DNA of 8,056 nucleotides from Dethiosulfovibrio sp. (GTDB lineage: Bacteria > Synergistota > Synergistia > Synergistales > Dethiosulfovibrionaceae), in NCBI GenBank assembly GCA_028709985.1, contig JAQUTB010000061.1, forward strand, positions 1 to 8,056. Reading direction: 5' to 3'. Below the pieces are notes generated by a model that was not told the origin of the DNA, ran no database searches, and worked only from the letters and a program-made list of their open reading frames with translations. Below are positions 1-6,108 of this stretch, in pieces. The position numbers and the translations under genes are program-made. Position 1 is the stretch's first letter, and the number at the start of each line of letters is the position of its first letter.

Positions 1-948
1 GGCCCCGGTCATATGGTAGTCCCTCTCGTTTGCCCCTATCACGGCACAGGCGATGCCCTCCACAGAGCTGTCGGCAACAAGTTTTACATCCGAGGGAAGG
101 CCTATGGGTCCCAGAAAGCCCACCAGATTTCCCAGTGCGGACCTGAGCTCCTGGTCCGACGCCGGGTGCATCTCCTTACCCTCCCAGTGGCTGAGCTTGT
201 CCAGGGACACCTTTCTGTCTCCCCTTATCAGCACCGCGGTCAGGGTTCCACCGTCGTCGGAGAAGAACATGGTCTTGACGGTCCGTCTTGACTCAACCGA
301 GAGAAAACGGCACAGGTCCTCTATGGTTCCAACCCCAGGGGTATGGACCTTGACAAGCTCGGACGGATCGTCGGATGGACTTCCGCCAAATTCCATGGAT
401 CCAGACGGAGAGCCGCACCAACCGCAGGAGGGACACCGGAGGCCGTCTTGAGCCCCCAAATCGTCGGCCTCTCCTGTTGAGACCAAGCTACATAAAACGC
501 CCCTGTTTACCATTTTGTCGATCCTGCGAACTGACAGGCCCAATTCAGCGAGGGCTATCCCCACAGTTCGGAGAACGGCCATAGCCTGGGAGACGCCGTC
601 CTCTCCCTCCTGCTCGTATCCCTGAAATTCCAATATATCGCCCCTGCGCTCCACGAAAAGTAAGGGAAGCTGACAGGACCTCTTTATCTGTCTCACCGCC
701 ACAGCCATAGCCCCCTCTGGAACATGGCAGCTCACCCTCTGAGGATTCCACTGTGAGAGGGACTCTATCAAGAGGGACTCCAGCTTTCGGTCCAGCATCT
801 CCCCAAGGGGAAGCCTCATGGCTATCTGAGCGTTGGGATTCCACAGACAGAATCCTCCCTGCACCATCGATATTATCCTTCCATCCCTAAGTTTGGCCGG
901 AGCTTTTTTCGTCACAGGGGCAAATATTTGACTAAGGTTCAACTTCAA
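1..948 (-). CDS. Prolyl-tRNA synthetase-like protein, degenerate catalytic core with INS/YbaK editing domain (3' partial)
   Basis: An uninterrupted frame of 316 codons runs off the left edge. The N-terminus aligns by eye with bacterial ProRS (LSQIFAPVTKKAP near residue 5, then a motif 1-like stretch at about 40-70), and VRQIKRSCQLPL at 85-96 matches the ProRS VRNELRSYRQLPL segment. However, the GPTHEE loop reads VPEGA, the motif 2 TKFRDE region reads ERRGDILE, and the following segment of about 20 residues (RPRFG...MKDAYSF in family members) is absent. After a CPSC-GWC cysteine cluster (172-178) comes an INS editing domain: VHTPGVGTIEDL (201-212), RTVKT with Lys225, VLIRGD (239-244), the GFLGP/GLP loop (277-285) and His312. 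These correspond to the INS residues that deacylate mischarged tRNA(Pro). Motif 3 and the anticodon domain, if present, lie outside. I infer a deacylase or regulatory role without aminoacylation. TTG 948 overlaps the upstream stop. TTG 942 has better spacing from AAAGGG and is the alternative start. Confidence 0.82.
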   Translation of the reverse strand, partial: MKLNLSQIFAPVTKKAPAKLRDGRIISMVQGGFCLWNPNAQIAMRLPLGEMLDRKLESLLIESLSQWNPQRVSCHVPEGAMAVAVRQIKRSCQLPLLFVERRGDILEFQGYEQEGEDGVSQAMAVLRTVGIALAELGLSVRRIDKMVNRGVLCSLVSTGEADDLGAQDGLRCPSCGWCGSPSGSMEFGGSPSDDPSELVKVHTPGVGTIEDLCRFLSVESRRTVKTMFFSDDGGTLTAVLIRGDRKVSLDKLSHWEGKEMHPASDQELRSALGNLVGFLGPIGLPSDVKLVADSSVEGIACAVIGANERDYHMTGA

Positions 949-1994
949 CACCCTTTCAAAAACAGTTCAGTGAAGTCGGCCAGGCTCCTCCTTATGTGGC
1001 CGTCACGGCCCTCCACGGAGGAGGAACAGACCATCGAGTCCAACACCGACTCCTCTGTCGCCTCGACCACGGCGCGGAAAAATCGGTTGGCGTCGTCGTC
1101 GCTGACAGGGGACAGATGAACGTGGCAGGATGAGTCGTGTGGAACACGACAGGAGGTGGAGAAAGCTATCGCGATCTCACCGCTGCCGTGGCCTATGTAG
1201 GCTCCGGTACGGACTATCCCGACCGAGGCCCTTTTACAGAGCCTCTTCAGCTGTCTGGAGGTCATAGGGGCATCGGTGGCTAGCACCACTATGACCGATC
1301 CCTGCTCCCTCAGCCGCTCCGGGTATAGGGCTCGATGAATCTCACGACCAGCCTTGACCCCGTCCACCATCAGGTCCTCCATCTCGCCGAAGTTGGACAG
1401 GACCAACGCGCCAACGGTATAGTTTTTACCGCCGGATTCGACCGCTCTGGAGGCACTTCCTATGCCGCCCTTCAGCTGATAACAGGACATGCCCTTGCCA
1501 GCTCCAACGTCCCCCATTTCAAAACGGGCCGAGGCAGATTCTATGGCCTCTCGGACGTGGGACGGCTCCACCTTTAGGGCCCTTATGTCGTTTAGGTATC
1601 CGTCGTTGCACTCACACACCACAGAGTTCACCGTGCCGGTGGAGCTCCCTATACCCTCATCGACATGGAGCATGTGTTGGACCAGTCCCCTTAGACAGTC
1701 GCCGACCGAGAGGGTGTTCGTGAGGACTATAGGGGTCTCCAAAGTGCCAAGCTCCTCTATCTGGATCAGGCCTGCCGATTTTCCAAAACCGTTTATGACG
1801 TGACAGGCTGCTATGAACTTCTCCCTGAATGGGTTGCCCTCCCCTGGGATCACCGCCGTTACGCCGGTTTTTATACTTCCTTCGTCGATGGTCACGTGTC
1901 CGACCTTTACCCCCTGCACGTCGCAGATGGTGTTTTCTGGTCCGGTCGGCATCCTGCCGATCTCAATTCCGAGATCCCTTATTCTGGAGGTCAT
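945..1994 (-). CDS. P1 (DmpA/BapA) family self-processing aminopeptidase
   Basis: This 349-residue protein has the features of the peptidase family typified by DmpA (L-aminopeptidase/D-amidase-esterase) and beta-peptidyl aminopeptidase BapA. These are N-terminal nucleophile hydrolases that cut themselves into alpha and beta chains before a Ser. The probable cleavage site is QG|SVIVVLATDAP at Gly232/Ser233. VRTGAYIGHGSGEIAIAF supplies Ser271 and Glu273, which lie 38 and 40 residues after the nucleophile, the same spacing as Ser250, Ser288 and Glu290 in BapA. LSNFG at 200-204 carries the conserved Asn201. The N-terminal DVQGVKVGHVTI block is also typical. There is no signal peptide, so it is probably cytoplasmic. 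Its ATG overlaps the exonuclease stop as ATGA, with a GGGGGAG ribosome site six bases upstream, and its own stop overlaps the ProRS-like start. Substrate (L-, D- or beta-amino-acid peptides) cannot be read from sequence. Confidence 0.93.
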   Translation of the reverse strand: MTSRIRDLGIEIGRMPTGPENTICDVQGVKVGHVTIDEGSIKTGVTAVIPGEGNPFREKFIAACHVINGFGKSAGLIQIEELGTLETPIVLTNTLSVGDCLRGLVQHMLHVDEGIGSSTGTVNSVVCECNDGYLNDIRALKVEPSHVREAIESASARFEMGDVGAGKGMSCYQLKGGIGSASRAVESGGKNYTVGALVLSNFGEMEDLMVDGVKAGREIHRALYPERLREQGSVIVVLATDAPMTSRQLKRLCKRASVGIVRTGAYIGHGSGEIAIAFSTSCRVPHDSSCHVHLSPVSDDDANRFFRAVVEATEESVLDSMVCSSSVEGRDGHIRRSLADFTELFLKGC

Positions 1995-2779
1995 TCAAGC
2001 TCCCCCTCAAAGGACGCCAGGACGGCGGTGTGATCCGACGGCTTCTCCCAGGACCTTGGCTCTCTGTCCACCCAGCTGTCCGACGACCGTTCGACCAAAG
2101 AGGGAGACGCCAGGATGTGGTCGATCCTCCACCCTATATTGCGCTCCAACGCGTCTTTTACCCTGTAGTCCCAGAAGGAGAACTCCCCCGGATCGGGACG
2201 ATGCTTTCGGAAGACGTCGACCAATCCAGATCTAGCCTGGTCGAAAACCTCCCTTATAACCGAGTGGAAACACACGTGGTTGGACTTGGTCTTTGGGTTG
2301 GTTACGTCCATCTCGTCCGGGGCGACGTTCATATCCCCCACCCATACGACCTCCCCTCCGTCCTGTATCATGCGGGATATCATCGCTCCGGTCAGGAGCA
2401 AAAACGACTGTTTTACCGAGTAGTCGTCGTGGTCGATGGATTTTCCCTGGGGTACATAGGTGTTGACGACCCAGATGGAGCCGAAACGGGCCGATATGGC
2501 CCTGGTATCAAACTGTCCATCGCCCCCCAGGCCGAACAGGACCTCGTCCGGCTCTTTAAGGCTGGCTATCGCGACGCCGTTGTAGCTCTTTTGACCACGG
2601 AACGACACTCTGTATCCCATGTCGATAAAGGCCTGCACAGGAAAGGTCTCGTCCTGGGTTTTCGTCTCCTGGAGACACAGGACGTCCGGTTTGCTATCAT
2701 TGTCGTTGAGCCATCTCTCCAAGATGGGGAGACGGCTTCTCACGGAGTTGACGTTAAAGGTTGCGACCGTCCATTTCAT
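1991..2779 (-). CDS. xth: Exodeoxyribonuclease III family AP endonuclease/3'-5' exonuclease
   Basis: This 262-residue protein belongs to the Mg-dependent exonuclease III branch of the endonuclease/exonuclease/phosphatase fold, which cuts DNA at abasic sites and removes 3' blocking groups in base excision repair. The expected motifs appear in order: ATFNVNSVR (Asn9/Asn11), LQETK with metal ligand Glu38, NTYVPQG with Tyr108, GDMNVAPDEMDV with Asp149 and Asn151, GWRIDHI with Asp220, and a C-terminal SDH (Asp249, His250). Length is normal for the bacterial enzyme (about 250-270). Start ATG 2779 is preceded by AGGCAGGGA at suitable distance and yields the standard MKW-ATFNVNS beginning. It is the first gene of the minus-strand operon with the P1 peptidase and ProRS-like gene, and it diverges from the K+ channel gene across 77 bases. 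Exodeoxyribonuclease III is the best name, though some relatives act only as AP endonucleases. Confidence 0.95.
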   Translation of the reverse strand: MKWTVATFNVNSVRSRLPILERWLNDNDSKPDVLCLQETKTQDETFPVQAFIDMGYRVSFRGQKSYNGVAIASLKEPDEVLFGLGGDGQFDTRAISARFGSIWVVNTYVPQGKSIDHDDYSVKQSFLLLTGAMISRMIQDGGEVVWVGDMNVAPDEMDVTNPKTKSNHVCFHSVIREVFDQARSGLVDVFRKHRPDPGEFSFWDYRVKDALERNIGWRIDHILASPSLVERSSDSWVDREPRSWEKPSDHTAVLASFEGELE

Positions 2780-2856
2780 AGGTCAATCCCTGCCTTTCTC
2801 GTTTTTGGACCGATACACTATTCTACAACACGAAAGGGGAGAAATACCCAAAATAA

Positions 2857-3270
2857 ATGGGCATGGACAGACAAAGCAGATACCTCATAAGCTGGATATC
2901 CGCCGTAACCGTAGCAGGTGTGCTGGGGATGAGGTTTTTCCTGGGACTTTCCTGGGTGGACGCCATATTCTACACCGCAACCACCGTATCGACCGTGGGC
3001 TACGGCGCTCCCCCAAATATGGACGGGACGGACAAGCTCTTTTTGGCCCTTCTTATAGCTGCGAGCCTGGGGACGGTGGGCTACGCGATAGGTATAGTGA
3101 GCCAAAACTTCTTCAGCCATCACCTAAGGTCTTCTCTTGGGAAGGGTCACGATAGGAGGGTCACAAAGATGGAAGATCACTGGATAATATGCGGTCTCGG
3201 GCGATATGGACGCCAGAGAGCACGGCATACCGGTGGTGTTCGGCGACGCCAGCGAGGAGGAAACCCTTGA
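2857..3270 (+). pseudogene. Two-TM potassium channel, N-terminal fragment of a frameshifted channel-RCK gene
   Basis: This is the channel half of a Kch/MthK-type K+ channel. Residues 9-29 form TM1, WVDAIFYTATTVS (33-45) is the pore helix, TVGYG at 46-50 is the K+ selectivity filter, and LFLALLIAASLGTVGYAIGIV (61-81) is TM2. An RCK/TrkA-N Rossmann domain begins at DHWIICGLGRYG (107-118), giving the GxGxxG loop. After Gly118 the frame continues into Arg-rich sequence (RQRARHTGGVRRRQRGGNP) unlike any RCK domain and stops. The proper continuation of the domain sits in another frame from about 3206. ATG 2857 is the first start after an in-frame TAA. The nearest ribosome-site-like sequence (AAAGGGGAG) is about 15 bases away, which is long, so ATG 2863 cannot improve it. 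The remaining fragment could still make a membrane pore without its gating domain, but a broken gene or a sequence error is more likely. Confidence 0.8.
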
Positions 3271-3784
3271 AAAGGCAGGACTGACCAGGGCAAAGGGAAT
3301 GATAGTAACGCTGGACAGCGACGCTGAGACCGTCTACGTAGCATTAACCGCCAAGGCCATGAGCAAATCCATAAGGATAGTGGCCAGGGCCAACGATACT
3401 AAGTCGGTTCCAGTCCTGGCAAAAGCCGGTGTGGATCGGGTCGTCAACCCGGTGGAGGCTGGCGCCGCATCCCTCGTCAGGGCATCGCTAAAGCCATCAG
3501 TGGCTGACCTCATGGACCTGGTGGTGATATCGAGGAAGCTGGACCTGGACTTCTCGACCATCCCCGTGGATCAGGGCTCGTCAATGGCGGGCAAAAACCT
3601 GATCGAGACGAACTTCAGAAACGTCTACGACGTTACCATCATGGCGATACTTAGACCGGACGGAGACGCCATATACAACCCCAAGGGAACTCAGAGGATA
3701 ATGGGAGGCGATAGGATAATGGTGTTCGGGGAGAGACACCACATCGCCTCCCTGAGAAAAGAACTAAAAGGAGCGGCCAGCTAG
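3206..3784 (+). pseudogene. RCK (TrkA-N/TrkA-C) regulatory half of the same potassium channel, out of frame with the pore half
   Basis: The 192-codon frame starts inside the Rossmann fold: AREHGIPVVFGDASEEETLEKAGL matches the beta-3/beta-4 part of RCK N domains, followed by GMIVTLDSDAETVYVALTAKAM and RIVARANDTKSVPVLAKAGVDRVVNPVEAGA. From about residue 100 there is a TrkA-C (RCK-C) domain ending IMGGDRIMVFGERHHIASLRKEL. In related proteins about 30 residues separate the GxGxxG loop from this GIPVV strand. Here only 13 nucleotides do, so roughly 77 nt are missing, and a loss of that size (2 modulo 3) also accounts for the frame change. ATG 3206 is unlikely to be a natural start: there is no ribosome-binding sequence and it would make half a domain. 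The TAG stop overlaps the stop of the convergent dehydrogenase. Confidence 0.8.
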
Positions 3785-4755
3785 AGATACTCCTCCTTGT
3801 TTATCAGTCCCTGCGCCTTTCCCCCTTTAAGGATTTGGGCACAGTTCTCCATCGCCACCACGAGGGCGTGCTCCATCGCGATCTCATTCTGATTGGAGTT
3901 GTGGGCCGATGCCACCACGTTTGGTAGGTCCAGCAAGGGGGTCTGGGTCTTGAACTCCCCGCCCTCTCTGGGCTCGTTCCACCAGACGTCCAGGGCAGCG
4001 AAGAAATCGGGACACCCCTTAAGCCTATCGTAAAGGGCGACCTCGTCCACTATGCCAGCCCTGGCTATGTTGATGAGTATGGCGTCGTCCTTCATCGCAG
4101 TCAGAACGGTCTTATCGAACATCCCACTGGTCACCGAGTTAAGGGGCAGACATATCACCACCAGGTCGGCCGACCCTACCGCCGACGGCAGGTCATCTAT
4201 TGCCCATCCTCGGGACAGGAGGGGGTCTATCGGAGAACGCCGACCGACCCCTTGGACCTCCAGTCCAAAGGAGGAAAGGGTCTTGGCCGTCTCCCTCCCA
4301 ATTCCACCGTAGCCGACTATCAGGGCAACCTTGCCCTTGAGGGTCTTGAGGCCATAGCCCAGATACCTGAAATTACCGTCCGCCATGTCCTTCGTCTGCT
4401 GAACCAGCCGTCTGGAGCAACATAGGGCCATTGCCAGGACGTGTTCCGCTATGGGAGGGGCCCACCCTCCCACGTTGGCGTAGAGGTCAGTATTCTTTCC
4501 GATACGTGCCATGGGAACCTGGTCGACTCCGGCGGATACGGTGTGTACCGCGGAAACCCGCTCCAACGCCGCCCAGTCTTCGTCGGAAAACTCCTTCTCC
4601 GAGAAAAACTGTCCCAGGACCAAATCACATCCCTCGATAGCCTTGGATCTGTCCTTTTCCTCCGATATCCAGACCAGCTCGACTCCGTGGCCGAATATCT
4701 TCCTTGCCTTCTCCTCCACCCCTTTGGGGCCAAACGAAATACCTAATTTCTTCAA
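3781..4755 (-). CDS. D-isomer-specific 2-hydroxyacid dehydrogenase
   Basis: This 324-residue oxidoreductase reversibly reduces a 2-keto acid to a D-2-hydroxy acid with NAD(P)H. Residues 1-100 and the C-terminal tail form the substrate domain, and about 101-286 form the cofactor domain with VGYGGIG (147-153). The catalytic triad is visible as Arg232 (NIARAGIVDE), Glu261 (WWNEP) and His285 (SAHNS). After beta-2 the sequence is GVGRRS (Arg172/Arg173) rather than an acidic residue, suggesting NADP(H) preference. HTVSAGVDQVP is the usual substrate-loop region. The TTG at 4755 is the chosen start because AGGGAGGGG lies six to seven bases upstream and the protein then begins at the first beta strand (MKKLGISFGP). 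The in-frame ATG at 4791 overlaps the likely -10 box. The gene appears monocistronic and converges on the channel gene. Substrate could be glyoxylate/hydroxypyruvate, phosphoglycerate or another keto acid. The family is certain, the substrate is not. Confidence 0.93.
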   Translation of the reverse strand: MKKLGISFGPKGVEEKARKIFGHGVELVWISEEKDRSKAIEGCDLVLGQFFSEKEFSDEDWAALERVSAVHTVSAGVDQVPMARIGKNTDLYANVGGWAPPIAEHVLAMALCCSRRLVQQTKDMADGNFRYLGYGLKTLKGKVALIVGYGGIGRETAKTLSSFGLEVQGVGRRSPIDPLLSRGWAIDDLPSAVGSADLVVICLPLNSVTSGMFDKTVLTAMKDDAILINIARAGIVDEVALYDRLKGCPDFFAALDVWWNEPREGGEFKTQTPLLDLPNVVASAHNSNQNEIAMEHALVVAMENCAQILKGGKAQGLINKEEYL

Positions 4756-4789
4756 GTGAAACCCCTCCCTGTTTTTTTGTCTCAACACC

Positions 4790-4817
4790 ATTTTACATCA
4801 CAAAAGGGCCATAACAA
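4790..4817 (-). promoter_or_regulatory. Probable sigma-70-type promoter of the 2-hydroxyacid dehydrogenase
   Basis: On the minus strand TTGTTA (4817-4812; four of six match TTGACA) is followed after 16 bases by TAAAAT (4795-4790; five of six match TATAAT). Transcription would start about 30 bases before the TTG start codon at 4755, leaving room for the AGGGAGGGG ribosome site. The box positions also argue against the ATG at 4791. This is a by-eye match only. Confidence 0.5.
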
Positions 4818-4818
4818 A

Positions 4819-4832
4819 GATCAATATTGATC
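4819..4832. promoter_or_regulatory. Perfect 14-bp palindrome, candidate operator
   Basis: GATCAATATTGATC is a perfect palindrome one base upstream of the proposed -35 box of the dehydrogenase promoter. It lies in the divergent intergenic region shared with the gene at 4995. Position and symmetry suit a dimeric regulator, activating if it binds just upstream of -35. It resembles the half-sites of FNR/Crp-type motifs (TTGAT/ATCAA) but in the everted order, so I do not assign it to that family. It could be chance in AT-rich DNA. Confidence 0.4.
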
Positions 4833-4859
4833 AAGCCCTACTCACACACTAGATACCAC

Positions 4860-4948
4860 AAGCTGATCTTCGGAGAGATCGTTCCGACGAAGCCCCTTTG
4901 AGCCCGTATAATCGACATGCCATCGTGTGTTTTTAGAGATGCCTTTAA
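4860..4948 (+). repeat. Short copy of a dispersed structured repeat element (internally deleted)
   Basis: Bases 4860-4921 match the reverse complement of 6223-6284 at 56 of 62 positions without gaps (mismatches at 4869, 4882, 4896, 4910, 4911, 4917). After three unmatched bases, 4925-4948 match the inner end of the other copy: GTGTG, TTTTTAGAGAT and a CCxTTAA end. Relative to the right-hand copy, about 89 internal bases (6134-6222) are missing, including the arm that would close the long hairpin. The copy can still form a local TCGGA/TCCGA hairpin. It lies in the leader of the gene at 4995, about 45 bases before its start codon. It may be a MITE-like insertion or a conserved RNA/DNA regulatory element. 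Confidence 0.75.
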
Positions 4949-4994
4949 ACCATAGAACGATGTAAAATATAGGGAAAAAGAAGGCGGTGACAGG

Positions 4995-5594
4995 ATGAGA
5001 TACGACGATACCCCACCCTCATTGAGGATCAAGAGAAAAAACGGAGAAGGTGGTCCCGATCCAGTGGGCCTCTCTCCTCTGATAGGCCAAATGTGTACCG
5101 CCACGGTAGCGTCTATGAGGGCTACCGTAAGAGGGCTCAAGGACAGGGATACCGCCGCCCTCGTCCAGGCAGCGAAGAACGGCCAGATAGTCGAAGAGCT
5201 CTTCTTCCAGGAGAACGAGTCCATATCGGGACAGTCCACGGAGAGACAGCTTCTCAACCTGTCGAGAGGGCTTAGCGAGGCGGCGACCCTTGCGGTAAAC
5301 TCCAGAGTCGCTAAAAGCAAGGATATAGACGATATCCTTGAGCAACTGCTTCCCTACCTTGAGAGCATAATGGACGATATAACCCCCTCACCTATCAGGA
5401 GGTTTATGCCAGCGACATCAGCGCCCCCATCCAGGAAAAAGCTTCCCGCGATGAAGGAGGCGGTTATAGAGGCCATGGCGAGAACCAACGATCCAGAGAC
5501 GATAAGGTCGGGAATTTCCCTGTTTAGGCTCATAGAGATAATAGACGCGACCATACCTGTCGCGATAAGGGTAGGAGCTGCTTTATCGCGATAA
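4995..5594 (+). CDS. Uncharacterised alpha-helical protein, faintly PhoU-like
   Basis: I do not recognise this 199-residue protein with confidence. It is cytoplasmic by appearance (no signal peptide, no long hydrophobic segment) and predicted helical almost throughout. A polar N-terminal tail (about 1-25) precedes two helical blocks, about 30-125 and 150-197, joined by a Pro/Ser-rich linker (TPSPIRRFMPATSAPPSRKK). GLKDRDTAALVQAAKNGQIVEELF and the last segment, RLIEIIDATIPVAIRVG, are loosely like the repeated helices of PhoU-type bundles, but the metal-binding ExxxD patterns are not convincing. ATG 4995 follows AAGGCGGTGACAGG. The stop is 22 bases before the ferritin-like start, so both are likely one operon, expressed from a promoter inside or just after the repeat (a TAAAAT box at 4963-4968 is a weak candidate). 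A helper or regulator of the ferritin-like protein is possible on context only. Confidence 0.85.
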   Translation: MRYDDTPPSLRIKRKNGEGGPDPVGLSPLIGQMCTATVASMRATVRGLKDRDTAALVQAAKNGQIVEELFFQENESISGQSTERQLLNLSRGLSEAATLAVNSRVAKSKDIDDILEQLLPYLESIMDDITPSPIRRFMPATSAPPSRKKLPAMKEAVIEAMARTNDPETIRSGISLFRLIEIIDATIPVAIRVGAALSR

Positions 5595-5600
5595 ATCAAA

Positions 5601-5607
5601 AAGGAGG
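5601..5607 (+). promoter_or_regulatory. Strong ribosome binding site deciding the ferritin-like start
   Basis: AAGGAGG lies nine bases before ATG 5617. An in-frame GTG at 5608 would touch this site directly, so it cannot be the start, and the protein begins MKDSLRLAIHAEIE. Confidence 0.8.
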
Positions 5608-5616
5608 GTGTCAAAG

Positions 5617-6069
5617 ATGAAGGATTCTCTAAGGTTGGCGATTCACGCGGAGATCGAGGCGAGCGAGTTCTACCGCTTATGGGCGGAGAACACCGACAAG
5701 GACTACCTCAAGAAAGAGCTGATGGAGCTATCGGAATGGGAGAAGGACCACGAGGAGGGGCTTAAGAGGCTTTATCTCAATAAGTTCAAAGAGCCCTTCG
5801 AGATGGACAAAAACATCGTGGTGGAGCCAGAGCTAAAGGTTCAGACATCCGACTTCAACGACGTCACGAGCCTGCTCAGAATCGCTTCCGCCGCATATCT
5901 GTCCGAGATGAGAGCCGCCGATTTTTACGGACGCATGGCGGATGCCTCGTCGGGAGACGACAAAGACACTTTTCTTAAGCTCAAGGAGATGGAGGAACAT
6001 CACATGGACTTAGCGAAGAAAAGATACCTCTCGATAAGAGAAGATTTGGTAGGTTTCAAGGCGTTTTAA
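5617..6069 (+). CDS. Ferritin-like diiron protein (rubrerythrin family, no rubredoxin domain)
   Basis: This 150-residue four-helix-bundle protein carries the two half-sites of a ferritin-like diiron centre. The first is ExxAxxFY at Glu12-Tyr19 with ExxH at Glu42/His45. The second is ExxAxxFY at Glu97-Tyr104 with ExxH at Glu126/His129. All six expected ligands are present, so a functional site is likely. There is no CxxC pair, hence no rubredoxin domain; it would need a separate electron donor. Family members act in peroxide reduction, oxygen defence or iron handling in anaerobes. Between the half-sites a loop of about 40 residues (50-88) contains KEPFEMDKNIVVEPELK. The start is fixed by AAGGAGG at 5601. 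It is second in the operon with the unknown gene and is followed three bases later by a strong hairpin. Exact activity (peroxidase, ferroxidase) is not determined. Confidence 0.9.
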   Translation: MKDSLRLAIHAEIEASEFYRLWAENTDKDYLKKELMELSEWEKDHEEGLKRLYLNKFKEPFEMDKNIVVEPELKVQTSDFNDVTSLLRIASAAYLSEMRAADFYGRMADASSGDDKDTFLKLKEMEEHHMDLAKKRYLSIREDLVGFKAF

Positions 6070-6072
6070 ATC

Positions 6073-6107
6073 GAAAGGTGCGACACTCGATCGGTGTCGC
6101 ACCTTTC
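6073..6107 (+). terminator. Rho-independent-type terminator hairpin after the ferritin-like gene
   Basis: GAAAGGTGCGACAC (6073-6086) pairs perfectly with GTGTCGCACCTTTC (6094-6107) around a seven-base loop, only four bases past the TAA. The pyrimidine end CCTTTCTT gives a modest U-tract. Because the stem has A's on one side and T's on the other, it could also stop minus-strand transcripts arriving from the ligase gene. Confidence 0.8.
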
Positions 6108-6108
6108 T

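Noticed and set aside
545..844. 99-codon minus-strand frame inside the ProRS-like gene
   Set aside because: It is an out-of-frame shadow; the ProRS-like frame is open throughout this region and shows family similarity.
1829..2890. 353-codon plus-strand open frame opposite the exonuclease and peptidase genes
   Set aside because: It is antisense to two well-supported enzymes with full motif sets. Its product is Arg/Pro/Val-rich with no recognisable domain, and it has no ribosome site.
3190..3270. Programmed ribosomal frameshift joining the channel and RCK halves
   Set aside because: There is no slippery heptamer at the junction, and about 25 residues of the Rossmann fold would still be missing after any shift.
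4756..4791. ATG 4791 as start of the 2-hydroxyacid dehydrogenase
   Set aside because: It overlaps the likely -10 box, adds 12 residues (MVLRQKNREGFH) not expected in the family, and lacks the strong AGGGAGGGG site that serves TTG 4755.
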